Shown here piece after piece: positions 25,501-35,013 of a DNA stretch of 64,000 bases. The notes under the pieces are model-generated. The model did not search any database, was not told the origin of the DNA, and saw only the letters and a program-made list of their open reading frames with translations. A program made the position numbers and the translations under genes. Every line of letters starts with the position of its first letter. Position 1 is the first letter of the stretch. The stretch comes from JAHCHG01 sp041394845 (lineage in GTDB: Bacteria; Acidobacteriota; Blastocatellia; Pyrinomonadales; Pyrinomonadaceae): NCBI GenBank assembly GCA_041394845.1, contig JAWKHL010000001.1, forward strand, positions 682,001 through 746,000. The letters are read 5' to 3'.

Positions 25501-27360
25501 CTAATCGCCGGTTTTTTTACCGGGGCCTTCAAAACTGAATACAATTTGCTCCGAAAGCCGGTTGCCGGCCGAACTTCTTTTTATTTCGGCCCTTTTTACA
25601 TCGGACAAGACCTCGAACAAACTCCCGAGATTGCCCACGAAAAAGTCGCCGCTTTCTTCCCCTTGCTCGTTTTCGACGCTGTGAATGGTGCGCATTATCC
25701 GGTCCAACGCTTCGTCGTGGCGGTCGAAATTAACGATCGTCAGGTCATCGAAACCGCTTTTTTGATCGGTTTTAAACCCCTCCTTGTTTTCGAGAATGAC
25801 GGAGAGGAAATCGGGGCTGTTGGAGAAGATCAGCCTCCGCCCGTCAAAGACGTAACCAAGCGACCAGCCCAAGCCGGGCATTTCCAGAATTCGGGCCTCC
25901 CGTCCGTTTTCAGAGACGGTTTTCCATTTGACGGCATTTTGGGTTCCCCGCAAAGTTACCCGGTTTAAGGCGAGCGCCGAAAGGCCGTTTTCCAACCCGG
26001 CCCGGTCGAGATTTCCCGGATTCCCGAGCGAAAGGATCATTCCCCTCCGGCATTCCAAAAACAGAGGCATCGGCATAATTCGAGGGCTGATGATTGTTGC
26101 CGAGGCCTCCGGGTTGACGGCCCTTAAAATCCCCTCCAAACGCTCCATTATCTCATCCGGTCGGCGCACACCGGCCTCGTCAATTTCCTCCTCCTCTTCG
26201 GTTTGATCGACCTCCGAGTCGTATTTGCCGGAAAGGTGTTGATAGTAGCCCCAATCGTCGCCGTCATAATCGGAATAATAATAACCGCGCCGTTTTGAAA
26301 GACCCGACCGGGAATTGGATTCGGATTCCGCCGGAAAACCTTCGAGAACCGTGTTGCGCAGTTCCAGAGCCGTTTCCCGGTCCCGGTTTCGGACCGCCTG
26401 CAATTTGACGTAGGGGGCTTCGGCCGGAACTTTTTCCAGGATCTGATCGAATTTCTCCGCCGTCGCTTTTGAGGTCCGGGGGGTGAAGTTCCCGGCGGTT
26501 AAAAACTGGCGGCGTTCGATCAGACGGTCTTCGAGAAGTTCAAAATCGAAGATCCCCGCCCGCAGATTTTTCAGCTCTTCGGGATTTTTAAAGGCCCAGT
26601 AATGTTTGAAATACCAGTCCTGATTGAGTTTTTGCTGATCGACCCAAACCGTGGCGAGATGAGGTTCGAATTTTCGGGTTAACTGGGAAAAGGCCGGGTT
26701 TTCCGAAAAACCGGTCGATTTGGATTTGCCGTTGATCAGGGACAGAGCGCGGAGAAAATGAACCTCGTCGGTTCCCAGAACGAAGCGGCCGTTTAAGGCG
26801 GCGAACAGGAGTTTTTGTTTTTGCCGGCCCCGGTCGGCTTCGACCTCCCGGGAATAATAAACGGTTCCGTCTTCGAGTTCGGTTTCCTCAAAACTCTCCC
26901 GGTTGACCAGGAATTTTGAGGCCAGGATCTTTTCTTCGCTCATCGGCGCGATAAAAACCAGATCGATCCGCCCGATGTCGTAAACTGCGAGGGCGGCGTT
27001 TTTTTCGCTTGAACTGATGGCCGCCGAAAGATCGAGCGGAAAACCTCCGGCCTGTTTGAATTCTTCCAAACGGCTCAACAGTTTGAGGGCCAGATGTCCC
27101 GCTCTGAAATCGTAAAAATTGGTGCTTTTCAAATATTTCTTTTTGATTTCCGATTCATCCCAAAGCTTCAAAAGCGCGGGCAGATCCTGAAACTGGACGT
27201 AAACCAAGGGGCCGTCGGGGAAATCCCGGGCCTGGGCGAACTCCCCGGCTCCGGTGCGGCTGATCTGAGCGAACCCGATGACGGCGATCGAAACCAGAAG
27301 GAAAAAACCGACGATCTTATGAAACAGCGAAATTTGTTTGAAAATATTTTTTAACATCAT
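25501..27360 (-). CDS. DUF3352-like exported protein of unknown function
   Basis: 619 aa with a signal peptide or anchor (LFHKIVGFFLLVSIAVIGFAQ). The body (GPLVYVQFQDLPALLKLWDES, later LVFIAPMSEEKIL and GRFVLGTDEVHFLRALSLI) resembles the DUF3352 type of periplasmic or surface proteins, which have no known activity. An acidic linker (DQTEEEEEIDEAG) splits two halves of similar pattern. ATG 27360 is chosen because AGAAGG lies 11 nt upstream and it follows the stop of the giant TPR gene by 16 nt; an ATG at 27402 would overlap that gene. Likely operon partner of the TPR protein. Confidence 0.7.
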   Translation of the reverse strand: MMLKNIFKQISLFHKIVGFFLLVSIAVIGFAQISRTGAGEFAQARDFPDGPLVYVQFQDLPALLKLWDESEIKKKYLKSTNFYDFRAGHLALKLLSRLEEFKQAGGFPLDLSAAISSSEKNAALAVYDIGRIDLVFIAPMSEEKILASKFLVNRESFEETELEDGTVYYSREVEADRGRQKQKLLFAALNGRFVLGTDEVHFLRALSLINGKSKSTGFSENPAFSQLTRKFEPHLATVWVDQQKLNQDWYFKHYWAFKNPEELKNLRAGIFDFELLEDRLIERRQFLTAGNFTPRTSKATAEKFDQILEKVPAEAPYVKLQAVRNRDRETALELRNTVLEGFPAESESNSRSGLSKRRGYYYSDYDGDDWGYYQHLSGKYDSEVDQTEEEEEIDEAGVRRPDEIMERLEGILRAVNPEASATIISPRIMPMPLFLECRRGMILSLGNPGNLDRAGLENGLSALALNRVTLRGTQNAVKWKTVSENGREARILEMPGLGWSLGYVFDGRRLIFSNSPDFLSVILENKEGFKTDQKSGFDDLTIVNFDRHDEALDRIMRTIHSVENEQGEESGDFFVGNLGSLFEVLSDVKRAEIKRSSAGNRLSEQIVFSFEGPGKKTGD

Positions 27361-27376
27361 TTTTCCCAAAGCCTTC

Positions 27377-30300
27377 TCAATCGGCCGAAACGACTTTTTC
27401 ATCCACGCGGAAAGCTATTTTCGGCTCGTCTTGGTGTTCTTTAATCTTTCCGTTTAACTCCTCGATTCTCCGGGCTAAGTTGTTCAAACCGGTTTGATCG
27501 AAAAGAAGTTCCCGTTTGTATCCCTCAAAATCAAGAGCCTTTTGCCAGTAGCCCTTTTCCTCGGCCGCCCGCGAGAGCAGTTCGAGCAGTTCGAGATAGG
27601 AATTCCTCCGGTTGATCGAAGTTCTGACGGGCAGGATCGAAAAATCGGAATCATTTTGGCCGGGATCGAAGGCAAAATTCCGGTTGGTTTGGGAAACGAC
27701 CGCCAACTCCGCCAATTTCAAAGCGGCCTCCGGTTGACCGTTTTTAAGGTACAAACGGATGATCTGGAAAACGGGCCGGTTTTCGGTAAATTCAAACCCG
27801 GAGGCGTTTTCGGATCCGGATTCCTGGACCGCGATAAAGGCGTTTAAGGCAAAATCGTCGCGCCCGAAATTTCTGGCGATAATCCCCTTCAGAAAATCGG
27901 TTTGAGGAGCGGAATAATCGGCCTTTTCATTGTCCAGAACCCGGACGGCCCCTTCGTAATCTCCCGCCTTGGAGAGGCGAACGGCTTCAAGCGCCCTCCA
28001 CATTTCAATATCCCGGGTTTCGACACCGCTCAGGTAGTTCATCAGCAATTCCCACAAATCGGCCCGCCCGCCGAAAAGCTCTCCGGCGATGAAAACCGCC
28101 TGCCAACGCTCGTTTCTGGAAGAGTTGCGGTCGGAAATGACATTTGATAAATGAGTGGCGGCCTCATCGAACCGGTCCCCTTTGACAAGCAAACGGGCGA
28201 GTTCGATCAAGTTGTTCTTATCAAACGGGTTTAACATTGAAAGTCTTTGCCGGTAATCCAATGCCTCCTCAAAAAGGGCGAAGCGGGTCGAGGTTTCGGC
28301 CGCAATTTGAAAAGCTTCCGACGGATTTAAGGAAAATTCCCCGGTCGGCATCGAGATTTCATTTTCCGCCGGGACGGCCGTTTTTATCAGAGGGATCGAA
28401 TCGAGTTCGGCCAGCGCCGCCGGGCGGGTTTCTTCGAGCGAAATCTCGACCGAGAGGCGGAGGATGGCGGAACCGGCCTCTCGGTCGCCTTTTTCAAACA
28501 GAGAATCGGCCAAACCCTTGAAATTGGGCTGATCGTATTGCTGAAGGGCGATGGCCCGGGCGTAAAAATCGCGGCGGAGGTTTTCCGATGTCGCCTTGTT
28601 TTGGCGTTCGGCCAAAATTTCGAGGATTTGGTTCAAACGCGGTAAATCCGGCGGAGTGATCCGGCCCGATCCCGGGACGTCCCCGATTCCGGTGAATTTC
28701 AGGAATTCAGCGTAGGTTTCATCGGAAACCCCGCCCGAAGTTTCGATCCGGAAACGGGCCAGACGAAGCCAAACCGGCCGGGCGTATTTGTCCTTGAGCG
28801 AGTTTTCAATTTCTTTGACCAGTTCGGTTGCGGTTGAAAACTGTTTCTGATCGAGGAGAAATTCAAGATATTTCTGTTGCCAGCTAAGTTTTTCGCCGAC
28901 CGGTTCCTCGATCCCAAAATTTTTCTGCCGGTCCAGAACAGCCTCGGCCTCGTCGTTCGAAAAGCTTTTTTCCAGAATGGCTTTGAAATCCGAATCGCTG
29001 TTCCAGCCATCCAATCCCCGCGAAGCGCCGATCAGCCTTTGATAAAAAGGTCCGAGCCGGCTTTTTTCGACCAACCCCTTTTCGACCGCCAATTTGGGAA
29101 TCAGAAGGTTTTCCGGGGCCAGATCGGCCAGTTTGACCAAATAAGCCGCCCTTGCATCTTCTCCGGGAAAGGTTTCGGCCAACTCCCGGAGAAAAACCTC
29201 CAGATCGGCTTCTGATGTCTCGCCTTTCTTCATAATTCGGAGGAGGATCGGTTCCAGGGTTTTTCTGGCTTTTTCCGTTTGTCCGTGGTCGCCGAGGGTC
29301 GTCAGATAAAGCCGGCAGTCCCCGAGCGGGGAATCATCACCTTTGAGGATTTGGTCCCAGATCTGTCCGGCTTTTTCAGTTTCGCCCATTTGAAAATAGG
29401 CATCTCCGAGCCGGGCCTTGATCTGATTGAAATTGGGATTCATCTCCCCGGCAATCCGCAGATGTTCGAGAGCCGGGGCGAATTTCTTTTCCCGAAGGTA
29501 GAAATTCCCGAGGTTCAGCTGTTCGTTGAAATCATTGGGCCGGTTTTCGACCATTGCCGGCAAAAACTCCGGGGCCGAAGCCGTTTGTTTTTCCTCGCCC
29601 GACGACAAAAGCCATTTTCCGTACTCGTTGGTTAGACGAAACCGGTCGTCCCCGTTGAGTTTCGGGGCTTCGCCCGCCCCGATCAATCGGCCGATCGGGG
29701 CGAATTGAAGGGCGTTTTGGAAATAAATTTCTTGCTCCGGGCCGAATTCCTTCAAAGCCAGCGAAATCTCGGCCTGGCGGGAGGATTTCCAAATTTGCGA
29801 GAAACCCGAACTCTCGATCGCCGTGTGAACCAAATCCCTCTCCCCTCGGGCGATCAGGAAATTGATCTGTTGGAGTTGATGAACATTATTGTTTCGCGCC
29901 AGTTCGGCCAGTTGGTCTCTTCCGTTTTCGCCGCCCGAAATTAACGTTTCAAAATACCTCTCGATCAAGTCGGTTTGGGCGGAAGTGTCATTGGCGGAAT
30001 TTTGAAAGTAATTTTTCAGCGCCTTGAATTCCTTTTCCCGGTCGCCCAAAATTTTGGCCGTGTCGGCGATTTTCCTTTCATAATCGAACCTTTTTCCCAG
30101 GTTGTCCCGGGCCGATTCAGCTTCCAAAACCTCAACCATCCGACGGAAATCGCCGTTCTGCCGGTAAAATTCCAACAAATTGTTGAGCGAATTGTGATAG
30201 TTTTCGACGTTGCCGGCCGAAAAGGATTCGTCCTTGCGGGCGATGAGGATCTTCTCCTTCAAACGGACGAAATCGCACCGTTCGATCAGATTGTGCAAAA

Positions 30301-33300
30301 GCGACAGGGTCAGATATTTGTCGCTCTCGCGCCGGGCCGGTTCGATCCGGCTTTGGATTTCGGAGAAAACCGCCTCCAATTCGTTGCCGGTGGCGAATTG
30401 GCGGGCGGCCGAACCGACCGAATCCGGGATCACTCCGTCCAGTGTGGACAACAATGAGCGGGCTTTTCCGGCCTTTTCGGGTTCGGAGTTTTCGGCTTCT
30501 TGGATCAGTTTTTCCCGCAGTTTCCAAAGTTTTTGAAGGATTTCATCGAGCGGTTCCTCGCGCCTGACGGTTTCGACGTACCCGCTGATGTCGGAAGACT
30601 GGAATCCGTTTTGAGTCGGATCGGCCAGCAGTTTTTCAAAAGCCGCCCGGTAATTTTCAATCGATTCTTCGGTTTTTTCCTCCCGGTTGCGGGAGGCTTC
30701 GGCAAATATCTCGCCGGCTTTTTTCTCTTCCGCAGGTTTTTTCTCTTCGGGGAGTTTGGTTCTTTCCTGTTGAGCCTCGGCGGCTCGGCCGGCTTTTTCC
30801 AGAAGCGCGACTTTTCTCTGAATTATCTCCTTGTTTTCGCCCGCAAGTTCGATCACCTTGTCAACGGCTTCGATGCTCGACGCGAAATCCCCGCTTTTTT
30901 CGTAAACGACCGAGATGGCCTGCCAGAGTTCGGTGTTTTCCGGTTGATTGTGGATGGCGATGCGGTAATTTTCGGCCGCCTCATTTAATTTTCCGGCGGC
31001 TTCCGAGATCCGGGCCAGAACCAGATACCAGCGGTAATTTTTGTAGGCGTCGGCGGCGAGTTTCTGGTAATAATCGAGGAGTTTCGCGCTTCCGCCGTAA
31101 CGGGTGACGAAGTCGATCGCATTTTCAAGATACTCTTCGTCGTCGGGCTGGAGGTTGATTATTTCAATATATTGATCGACCCCCGAATCGTAATCTTTGA
31201 GGCGGGTGAAGGCGTCGATCAGACGAAACCTCAGATCGATGGTTTGATAATTGACCTCCCTCGTTTCGAGATCCTGCTTTTTCAACTCGGCGAGGGTTGT
31301 TTCGGCTATTTTCCTGAGCGACTGAGGCTTGTTTTGATGGACGTAAATATTGGTCAATTCGTCAAACACGTCGGTATCTTGCGGGTCGTCGCGGTGAAGG
31401 TCGAGGAGTATGTTTTCGGCTTCCGCCAATCTGTCCAGAGTCGTCAAACGGCCGGCCAGTTTCCGTTGGAAAATATATCGGTATTTTCCCCGCGCCCGTT
31501 CGATCGCCCGTTTGAGAACCAGCAGGGAATTTTGCCTTTTGCCGAGGCGCCAGAAAAAGGCGTCGGCTTCATCGAGAACGCCGTAATTGGTCGGGTATTT
31601 GTTGACCAGATCCCACAAAATTCGAACTGGTTTCCCATCGTCCTCGCCGGCTCCGTAACTATCTGCCAACTGCAAGCGGTAAGAGATCGATTTTTTCGGA
31701 GTGTCGGCCGTTTCCGCCAGTCGGGCGAAGGTTAATCTTTCGCCATCCCGGTTTTCCAGATTGACGAAATGATTTTTGGCTTCGATCAGAAAATCCTCGG
31801 AATCGTTTCGGGGGATTTCCGAACGCAGGATTTTCAGGGCCTCCTCCTTTTGTTCGGATTGAACCAGATAATGAACGTAATTTAAGATCAGGGTCGGGTT
31901 TTTGTCCGCTTTTTGAAAGGCTGTGGCGATCTTTTTGCCCAGATCTCCCCGGCGACTGAGTTGGGAGAGACGTTTTTTCGCCTGATAAATCTCGTGGTGC
32001 AATTCGGAATCGTCATCTTCGACCGCCCCCAGTTGTTTGACGTATTCACCGATGGCCTTTTCGGTTTGATCAAGTGATTCGTAAATGGCTCCGGCCTGAA
32101 AGGCGTAAAGTTTTTCGTTGTTCATTTCCCGGCGAAGATCGGAAATTGTTCGCTGGGCCTTTTCGTATTGGAAATAATCCCAGTAAACCGTGGCGGTTTC
32201 GAGATAGGTTTCCGGTTCGCCTTTGGCCGTCGGGATCAGCTTTTCCCATTGTTCCGACGCCCCTTTGTAATCGCCGAGTTCGGCCCGAATCTCGCCCGCC
32301 CTGGTTCTCAGGTCGGTGGCGAAAGGAAGATAATCGGCCTTTTGGACGGAGATCCGGGCGGCCTCTTCAAGCATTTTCCGATCCGTTTGACCGAAGGATC
32401 GGGTCAGGGAGATCAAACTTTCGGAGATCTCCGGGTCGTTCGGATAAAGGCTGTTTAATTCACGGTAGGCTTCGACCGCGCCTTCGAAATTGGAGAGGTG
32501 AACCGAGGCATCGGCCCGGAACAGTTTGTAGGGAACGGCTGCGGCCGGATCGGCCGATTGGAGTTTTCGGTCGGTTTCGTTCAGCCGCTCGCGGAGTTGG
32601 GAGTCGCGGGAGAGTTCGGTGAGAAATGTCTGGCGGATTTCCGGCATCTCGAAATAGTATTCGGTCAGAAGTTTCCGCCTTTCGTCGAAAAGTTTTTGGG
32701 CCTTGTAGTATTTCAAAAGGCCCTCGACAAAGATTTGATTGTGAGGAAATCTTTGATGCGCCAGACGGTAAAGCCCCAGATACAGGCGACCTTCGAAGGA
32801 TTCCGGCGATGAGGAAACCTTGGGGTCGATGAATTCCGAAAGGTATTCCCGGGTTTCCCGATCATTGAATTTTTCGATCAGTTCCGAGGAGAATTTTTCA
32901 AACTCCTCCTTTTGCTCGTTCCTGATGTACCAGCGGGCAAGTTTGTCGCTCCAGGTTTTGTTTTGAAATCGCTGGAGCGCGTTTTTGTAAACCCGCAGTT
33001 GTTCGTCGGTGAAATTGGTTTGCCGGAGCCAGTTGAGGAAATGTTCGTAAAGTCCCTGTTCGTCCGGGTATTTGGCGATCTCCCGGTTATAAAAGGCCAG
33101 GATCTCGTCCTTTTTGTTTTCCCTGGCGAGCGATGCGACAAAGCGGTTCAGAACCAGTTCGTAATAGACCGGCCGTGGGGCTTCGGAGATAAAATCGGGA
33201 TAATTTTTTTTGTAATTATAGTAATAGTCGTTCGATTTACTCTTTTTCGAGCCGGGGATCGAAATGCCGGGATTGGTGTCGAAAATATCGGGGATGGGTT

Positions 33301-34969
33301 GATCCGAAAACCGATCCGCATTATCGGCCCGAATTTGGAAAACGAGGATCAAAGGGTTTTGCCCGGTTCGCTGCGAACCGAAATGATCGAGTATCTTTTG
33401 ATAGACTTCGCGTTCGCGTTGGTAATTATCGGCCGCCCGGAAGGCATCCGCCAATTTGAGGGCGGTTTCGGGAAATTTTTCGGAATCGGCGAATTTTTCC
33501 GCGAATTCAGTCAGGATCTCCTGAGCCTTTTTGAGGTCCTTTTGGGCCGTGTGGAGCCGAACCAGATCAAGATACATCTGGGCCAGTTGCGGGGTTTGAG
33601 GGTATTCTTTTTTGAATTCGGAAAAGATCCGATAGGCCGCCGCCCGGTTAAAAAGTCTGATCGCCGTGTTGCTTTTGGATTCGAGTGCGCTGCTCGGGTC
33701 CTGATTGGCAAAGATCAGGGAAATGATCCCGGTGGTGATGCCCGGCCGGGTGTCGGCCGAAGCGATGTCGCGGTAAAAATCCAGATCGCCCCGCGTCAGC
33801 GCGATCCTCTCGTCCTCGGCATCCGACAGCAGTTCAAAAAGCTGGTAAAGGATTTTGGGCCGCAGTCGTCCGCCGGTTTGAGCCTCCTTTTTCAGGGAAA
33901 GGGTGTAAAGGAATCTGGAAGCCAGATCGCCGTTTCCGTCTTTGATCAAATAGAGCGAGATGTCCAACAATTCATCGGCGGTCCATTCCACGCCCCGGTC
34001 GGCCCGGGCTTTTTCCATTTTAAGGATGATCGGTTTGATCGGATCGCCGTCGTAACGTTCGAAATGTATGAGCCGGACGGCCGAATCGAAATCGGCCGGG
34101 TTTTCCCTGAATTTTTTTTTGAGCTCGCTTCCGTAGGCTCGGTACCGATCATTCTGATCGAGAAAAGAGTAAAACTGTTCGGTCAGACCCTCATTCCACA
34201 GCGGTTCGAAAGAATTTTCGTAAACCTCCTCGGCCTCTTTTTTCCGGTTTTGTGTGAGCAGGAGCGAGACCTCCTTTTCGATAAAAAAAGTTTTGTTGTC
34301 GGGAAATTTTTCCTTGCTCAGGCGAATAAAATTCAAGGCCTGATCGAATTCCTTTTCCTCGATCAATTTATCGAGAAACTTTTCCAGGATCGAAAAAACT
34401 TCGGGGGCCTGATCGATGACCTTTTGATAAAAAGCGGGTTCCAGATATTTTTCGAGCCGGTGTTTTTTGGCCACCCCGATCAGTTCGGAAAATCTTTCGG
34501 TTCGTTGTTCGCCCGGCGAAAGTTCCAGTATTTTTTCCAGTTGCTCCGCCTGTTTTTCAAATTGCCCGCGGCGTTCGTAAAAAGAAGCCAATTCCTCGCG
34601 GGCGTATATTTTATCGTTTGAAAGTTCAACATGCTTTTCCAAATATTCTTCGGCCCGGTCAAATTTCCCAAGCCTTTCGTTGAGGTGCGAAAGTTTGAGG
34701 CGAATCTCCGGTGAATCCGGGAACTGTTCGGCGGCCTTTTGCAGATTTTCCTCCGCCAGTTCGGTGGGAAAAGGGACGATCGCTTCGGCCCCGAAAAACT
34801 CAGTTCGGTAATAAAGCGCCGTCTCGATCGCCCGTCGAGTCTCATCGGTCGGGGGCGAGGCGTTTTTTTGATTTGGGGGAAAAACGGAGGAGATCGAAAC
34901 ATAAAGGATCCCCGCGCAAAGCGCGAGAAGTCCGACAAGGGCGATTAATTTGAATTTTATTCGGGACAT
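27377..34969 (-). CDS. Giant exported TPR-repeat protein (2530 aa)
   Basis: An N-terminal membrane anchor or uncleaved signal (residues 6-28, LIALVGLLALCAGILYVSI) is followed by about 2450 residues of helical, Glu/Lys/Leu-rich sequence with many degenerate tetratricopeptide units (for example PEIRLKLSHLNERLGKFDRAEEYLEKH; AENYRIAIHNQPENTELWQAI; LRIAGEMNPNFNQIKARLGDAYFQMGETEKA). TPR arrays scaffold protein complexes. An uninterrupted 7.6-kb frame with normal codon use argues that it is functional. It most likely sits on the periplasmic side of the inner membrane and may act with the DUF3352-like and VIT/VWA proteins encoded beside it. No enzymatic motif was found. Confidence 0.88.
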   Translation of the reverse strand: MSRIKFKLIALVGLLALCAGILYVSISSVFPPNQKNASPPTDETRRAIETALYYRTEFFGAEAIVPFPTELAEENLQKAAEQFPDSPEIRLKLSHLNERLGKFDRAEEYLEKHVELSNDKIYAREELASFYERRGQFEKQAEQLEKILELSPGEQRTERFSELIGVAKKHRLEKYLEPAFYQKVIDQAPEVFSILEKFLDKLIEEKEFDQALNFIRLSKEKFPDNKTFFIEKEVSLLLTQNRKKEAEEVYENSFEPLWNEGLTEQFYSFLDQNDRYRAYGSELKKKFRENPADFDSAVRLIHFERYDGDPIKPIILKMEKARADRGVEWTADELLDISLYLIKDGNGDLASRFLYTLSLKKEAQTGGRLRPKILYQLFELLSDAEDERIALTRGDLDFYRDIASADTRPGITTGIISLIFANQDPSSALESKSNTAIRLFNRAAAYRIFSEFKKEYPQTPQLAQMYLDLVRLHTAQKDLKKAQEILTEFAEKFADSEKFPETALKLADAFRAADNYQREREVYQKILDHFGSQRTGQNPLILVFQIRADNADRFSDQPIPDIFDTNPGISIPGSKKSKSNDYYYNYKKNYPDFISEAPRPVYYELVLNRFVASLARENKKDEILAFYNREIAKYPDEQGLYEHFLNWLRQTNFTDEQLRVYKNALQRFQNKTWSDKLARWYIRNEQKEEFEKFSSELIEKFNDRETREYLSEFIDPKVSSSPESFEGRLYLGLYRLAHQRFPHNQIFVEGLLKYYKAQKLFDERRKLLTEYYFEMPEIRQTFLTELSRDSQLRERLNETDRKLQSADPAAAVPYKLFRADASVHLSNFEGAVEAYRELNSLYPNDPEISESLISLTRSFGQTDRKMLEEAARISVQKADYLPFATDLRTRAGEIRAELGDYKGASEQWEKLIPTAKGEPETYLETATVYWDYFQYEKAQRTISDLRREMNNEKLYAFQAGAIYESLDQTEKAIGEYVKQLGAVEDDDSELHHEIYQAKKRLSQLSRRGDLGKKIATAFQKADKNPTLILNYVHYLVQSEQKEEALKILRSEIPRNDSEDFLIEAKNHFVNLENRDGERLTFARLAETADTPKKSISYRLQLADSYGAGEDDGKPVRILWDLVNKYPTNYGVLDEADAFFWRLGKRQNSLLVLKRAIERARGKYRYIFQRKLAGRLTTLDRLAEAENILLDLHRDDPQDTDVFDELTNIYVHQNKPQSLRKIAETTLAELKKQDLETREVNYQTIDLRFRLIDAFTRLKDYDSGVDQYIEIINLQPDDEEYLENAIDFVTRYGGSAKLLDYYQKLAADAYKNYRWYLVLARISEAAGKLNEAAENYRIAIHNQPENTELWQAISVVYEKSGDFASSIEAVDKVIELAGENKEIIQRKVALLEKAGRAAEAQQERTKLPEEKKPAEEKKAGEIFAEASRNREEKTEESIENYRAAFEKLLADPTQNGFQSSDISGYVETVRREEPLDEILQKLWKLREKLIQEAENSEPEKAGKARSLLSTLDGVIPDSVGSAARQFATGNELEAVFSEIQSRIEPARRESDKYLTLSLLHNLIERCDFVRLKEKILIARKDESFSAGNVENYHNSLNNLLEFYRQNGDFRRMVEVLEAESARDNLGKRFDYERKIADTAKILGDREKEFKALKNYFQNSANDTSAQTDLIERYFETLISGGENGRDQLAELARNNNVHQLQQINFLIARGERDLVHTAIESSGFSQIWKSSRQAEISLALKEFGPEQEIYFQNALQFAPIGRLIGAGEAPKLNGDDRFRLTNEYGKWLLSSGEEKQTASAPEFLPAMVENRPNDFNEQLNLGNFYLREKKFAPALEHLRIAGEMNPNFNQIKARLGDAYFQMGETEKAGQIWDQILKGDDSPLGDCRLYLTTLGDHGQTEKARKTLEPILLRIMKKGETSEADLEVFLRELAETFPGEDARAAYLVKLADLAPENLLIPKLAVEKGLVEKSRLGPFYQRLIGASRGLDGWNSDSDFKAILEKSFSNDEAEAVLDRQKNFGIEEPVGEKLSWQQKYLEFLLDQKQFSTATELVKEIENSLKDKYARPVWLRLARFRIETSGGVSDETYAEFLKFTGIGDVPGSGRITPPDLPRLNQILEILAERQNKATSENLRRDFYARAIALQQYDQPNFKGLADSLFEKGDREAGSAILRLSVEISLEETRPAALAELDSIPLIKTAVPAENEISMPTGEFSLNPSEAFQIAAETSTRFALFEEALDYRQRLSMLNPFDKNNLIELARLLVKGDRFDEAATHLSNVISDRNSSRNERWQAVFIAGELFGGRADLWELLMNYLSGVETRDIEMWRALEAVRLSKAGDYEGAVRVLDNEKADYSAPQTDFLKGIIARNFGRDDFALNAFIAVQESGSENASGFEFTENRPVFQIIRLYLKNGQPEAALKLAELAVVSQTNRNFAFDPGQNDSDFSILPVRTSINRRNSYLELLELLSRAAEEKGYWQKALDFEGYKRELLFDQTGLNNLARRIEELNGKIKEHQDEPKIAFRVDEKVVSAD

Positions 34970-35013
34970 ATTTTTCTAAAAAAAATCAAAAGTCTGTCAA
35001 CGGATCGTTTGGG

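Noticed and set aside
32912..34621. 569-codon + strand frame opposite the giant TPR gene
   Set aside because: Phe/Gly/Arg-rich antisense translation without motifs; the TPR frame explains the region.
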